From an uncultured Verrucomicrobiae bacterium (GTDB taxonomy: Bacteria > Verrucomicrobiota > Verrucomicrobiia > Limisphaerales > UBA1096), in assembly GCA_937770485.1 (NCBI GenBank), contig CALJHX010000033.1, positions 1-44,618 of the forward strand: 44,618 nucleotides of DNA, written 5' to 3'. The position numbers and the translations under genes were made by a program. The notes below the pieces were generated by a model. That model saw nothing but the letters and a program-made list of their open reading frames with translations, was not told where the DNA came from and ran no database searches. Below, in pieces: positions 42,435-44,618 of the stretch (its first letter is position 1; each line of letters begins with the position of its first letter).

Positions 42435-44618
42435 TTATTTGGCTGTAGCGGTCTTTGCTTGGGGGCGGATGACGCTGGCCAGGGTGTTGCGGACGGCCTG
42501 TTGGGCGTCGTCGAACAGGGTGTAAAATACGGGGACGACGAGGAGGGTGAGCAGGGTGCCCGAGGTCATGCCGCCGATGAGCGTCAGGCCGAAGCTCTTG
42601 TAGCTCATCCCCATTTCGCTGGACTGGCTCAGGGTCAGCGGGATCATGCCGATGATGGTGGTCAGCGCGGTGATGGCGATCGGGCGGAAACGGTTCTCGG
42701 CGGCCTTGAGCAGGGCTTGCGTGCGCTCCATGCCGGCTTGGCGGAGGCGGTTGGCGTAGTCGACGAGCACGATGCCGTTGTTCACCACGACACCGACGAG
42801 CAGTACGCACCCGATGATGCCGAGGAAGTCCATCTCCTTGCCGGCGATGAGATGAATCCACACCGAGCCGATCGCTGCGAGCGGGATAGTCAGTACGATC
42901 GAGAGGGGCATCATCACGCTCTCGAATAGGAACGCCATTAGCAGGTAAATGAAAACGATGGCCAACCCCAGGGCGAAAAGGCCGTTTAAGATTTCCTCCA
43001 TGTCGAACCGCTTTCGCACTTCGCTGAACGTGATGCCCTCGGGCAGGTCGATGTTGCGCTTGACTGCCTCGATGGACTTGCGGGTCTCCTCTTCCTTGCC
43101 GCTCTCGAGCTCCAGCCCGATGGTGTAGCTGACGCGCTTGTCGGTGCGGCTGATGTAGCGGGGGCTGTTGAGCATGGCCGGCCGCGTGAGTGTACCGATG
43201 GAGCTGAACCGGCCATCCTCGGTGGGAACGAGGAAGTTATTCAAGTCCGCCAGTTCAGCCCGATCCTCCTCGCTGTAACGGATACGAACGGGGATTTGCC
43301 GGCCGTCGCTGCTAAAACGGGGAAGCGTGCTGCCGCGTAGGGCGTAACCGACCACACCGGCGAGGGTATTTGGGTTCACGCCGATGGAGCTAGCGCGGTC
43401 GCGGTCGACGAGCAGGGCCAGCTCGTTGGGGGTCTCGTCCTCCCGCTCATTGAGGGCGATCACGCCGGGGATGTTTCGGAAGAGCGGCTTGAGTTCGTCG
43501 GCCAACGCATCGAGTTGCTCCGGGTCCTGGCCTGAGAGTCGGATGTAGTGCTGTTCCTTTTTATCCTGTTTTTCCTCCCCCTCGCCAAACTGCTGGTAAT
43601 CAATTTTCAGCCCGGGGATTTTGGGCAGTTCCTTGTAAATTCGCTCGGCGACTTCGCGGGCGGGGACGGTGCCTTCCCGATCCCGCGAAAACCATCCCTC
43701 CAGTTGGCCGAACCAAGTGCTATAAAAGACGATGAACCCGTCCAACTCGTAGTAGTCTTTCCGCTCGTCGAGTTTCTTCTCGACCTGTTTGAAGTACTCG
43801 GTGCGCTCGTCGAAGGTGAACCGGCTGGGAAATTGAAACGAGAGGTGGAACGATGCCATGTCTTTCTCCTGTTGAACCGCGAAGCCGATTTTATCGAACA
43901 CAAAAACGGTGGCGGCCAAGAGGACAAGCATGAGAAAGGCCAGGTCGAGCCGGCGTTTCAGGAAAAAGCCAAGCGCTCGGTTGTACCAGCGGTTGAACCG
44001 GCCAAAGGAGGCATCGTACATTTTCTCCAGCCAAGCGCGCGCGGCATCGGCCAGCCGTCTTGGCCAAGCGGTCGTTGCGGTCTTTCGCGTGGAGAGGGTC
44101 AGGTACACGCAGAGCGGGATGAAGACCAGTGCCACGCCAAGCGAGGCAAGCAGCGCCACGACGACCGGCAGGGCCAGACGCATCATGAAGAAGCGCATTT
44201 CGCCCTCCACCAGCACGGCTGGCAGGAACACAATAACTGTGGTGAGGGTGGCCGTGGTGATGGCGAGGCCAATTTCCTGGACGCCCTTGATGCAGGCCTC
44301 GCGGCGTGGCAGGCCGGCCTGATAATGACGCTGGATATTCTCGGCAACCACCACTGAGTTGTCCACCAGCAGCCCGATGCACAATACCAGCCCGAGGATG
44401 GTTAGCAGGTTCAGGGTCTCGCCGGCGAAGTACATCGTGGCCACGGCGATGAACAGGCACAGCGGGATGGCTCCGGCGATGATCACTGTCATCCGGGCTC
44501 GGCGCAGGAAAATGTAAAGCACACAGGCTGCGAAGAAGGCCCCGATTCCGCCGTTGGTTAAAAGGGTGTTCAGTTGCTCCATGACAATCGTGCCCTGATT
44601 CATGTGGATATTCAGGTC
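42435..44618 (-). CDS. RND efflux permease, SwrC/AcrB-like (partial, N-terminus beyond right edge)
   Basis: The frame is open to base 44618, so the N-terminal third (about 330 residues) is missing; the Met at 44603 is internal. Visible parts: TM2 onward (GIGAFFAACVLYIFLRRARM), TM4 GLVLCIGLLVDNSVVVAENI, the large periplasmic domain, and TM10 VGVVVNNGIVLVDYANRL. Relative to AcrB, Asp407 is kept but Asp408 is Asn and Lys940 is Asn. This pattern is shared with the SwrC/YerP-type branch and implies a different coupling network. It would export lipids, surfactants, drugs or metals with an adaptor and outer-membrane partner, probably encoded upstream outside the window. A CTTGGCCAAG copy lies at 44059 and another just after the stop (42414). 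Confidence 0.92.
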   Translation of the reverse strand, partial: DLNIHMNQGTIVMEQLNTLLTNGGIGAFFAACVLYIFLRRARMTVIIAGAIPLCLFIAVATMYFAGETLNLLTILGLVLCIGLLVDNSVVVAENIQRHYQAGLPRREACIKGVQEIGLAITTATLTTVIVFLPAVLVEGEMRFFMMRLALPVVVALLASLGVALVFIPLCVYLTLSTRKTATTAWPRRLADAARAWLEKMYDASFGRFNRWYNRALGFFLKRRLDLAFLMLVLLAATVFVFDKIGFAVQQEKDMASFHLSFQFPSRFTFDERTEYFKQVEKKLDERKDYYELDGFIVFYSTWFGQLEGWFSRDREGTVPAREVAERIYKELPKIPGLKIDYQQFGEGEEKQDKKEQHYIRLSGQDPEQLDALADELKPLFRNIPGVIALNEREDETPNELALLVDRDRASSIGVNPNTLAGVVGYALRGSTLPRFSSDGRQIPVRIRYSEEDRAELADLNNFLVPTEDGRFSSIGTLTRPAMLNSPRYISRTDKRVSYTIGLELESGKEEETRKSIEAVKRNIDLPEGITFSEVRKRFDMEEILNGLFALGLAIVFIYLLMAFLFESVMMPLSIVLTIPLAAIGSVWIHLIAGKEMDFLGIIGCVLLVGVVVNNGIVLVDYANRLRQAGMERTQALLKAAENRFRPIAITALTTIIGMIPLTLSQSSEMGMSYKSFGLTLIGGMTSGTLLTLLVVPVFYTLFDDAQQAVRNTLASVIRPQAKTATAK

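Larger units (their letters stand above)
1570..44068. repeat. Dispersed palindrome CTTGGCCAAG (extended consensus GCTTGGCCAAGC), at least 20 copies
   Basis: Full ten-base copies found by eye start at 1570, 3286, 6515, 14507, 17128, 19049, 21378, 22557, 27306, 27408, 27556, 28311, 31996, 32063, 32167, 36045, 39252, 41819, 42414 and 44059. Core-only TTGGCCAA copies start at 5832, 7467, 7687, 13594, 15216, 16242, 17245, 17720, 19968, 21837, 26684, 26768, 27783, 32282, 39377 and 39830. Copies lie in coding and intergenic DNA, on genes of both strands and in several frames. The flanks most often extend it to GCTTGGCCAAGC. None is seen between 7695 and 13593. Some copies may have been missed. Confidence 0.9.

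Noticed and set aside
1..44618. Search for tRNA, rRNA, insertion-sequence ends and transposases
   Set aside because: No tRNA-like cloverleaf with CCA-end context, rRNA segment, transposase motif or terminal inverted repeats with target duplications was recognised by eye.

Overview
The window looks like chromosomal DNA from a member of the PVC superphylum, most likely a marine or freshwater Verrucomicrobiota (Pedosphaera- or Opitutae-like). The evidence is the combination of gene types: formylglycine sulfatases (one frameshifted, one badly decayed), a futalosine-pathway menaquinone enzyme (MqnD), a Lys/Ala-rich histone-H1-like protein, several Gfo/Idh/MocA oxidoreductases, two-domain alpha/beta hydrolases, BamB-like beta-propellers and a prepilin-motif remnant. 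Most of the DNA is GC-rich with few strong Shine-Dalgarno sequences. The placement is inferred from gene content; there is no rRNA or tRNA here to confirm it.

Layout. 0-5.5 kb: a TIR-membrane protein cut by the left edge, mqnD, a sulfatase with one extra base, sppA, a DUF6580 membrane protein and a YfcE-type phosphoesterase. 5.5-9.1 kb: a two-domain hydrolase, a dead sulfatase and a phage-protein-like scrap. 9.1-12.9 kb: an AT-richer island with a SulP transporter and about 2 kb of decayed sequence. 12.9-18.6 kb: gluconate-type permease, N-acetylglutamate synthase, L,D-transpeptidase, D-2-hydroxyacid dehydrogenase, glycosyltransferase. 18.6-23.7 kb: rimO-pgsA-pgpA, then a frameshifted two-domain hydrolase. 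23.7-28.6 kb: H1-like protein, PolB-type exonuclease, and the reverse-strand tyrA-aroA-cmk-plsC operon. 28.7-36.1 kb: pyrH, an aldolase/oxidoreductase operon facing a dead MFS transporter, a third oxidoreductase and a beta-propeller protein. 36.1-41.9 kb: a Mn/Zn(/Fe) uptake operon with twin operators. 41.9-44.6 kb: rpmB and an RND efflux pump cut by the right edge.

Two things stand out. First, the perfect palindrome CTTGGCCAAG occurs at least 20 times in 44.6 kb, in genes and between them, where about 0.05 copies are expected by chance. Its core TTGGCCAA occurs at least 36 times. It behaves like a genome-wide signature repeat (compare cyanobacterial HIP1 or DNA-uptake sequences) and leaves marks in proteins as LGQ, LAK and similar tripeptides. 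None is seen between 7.7 and 13.6 kb, the stretch that holds the AT-rich island. Second, the metal operon joins a TroA-type binding protein, an OprB-like outer-membrane porin, an ATPase, a permease with a C-terminal DtxR/MntR-type metalloregulator, and a second permease. It lies behind a promoter with two near-identical palindromic operators. This suggests a self-contained import and sensing system in which the regulator may be tethered to the transporter.

Several genes are broken (two sulfatases, MFS transporter, hydrolase, prepilin, small lipoprotein). The single-base shifts at about 2.4 and 22.8 kb could be assembly errors; the other losses look like real decay.
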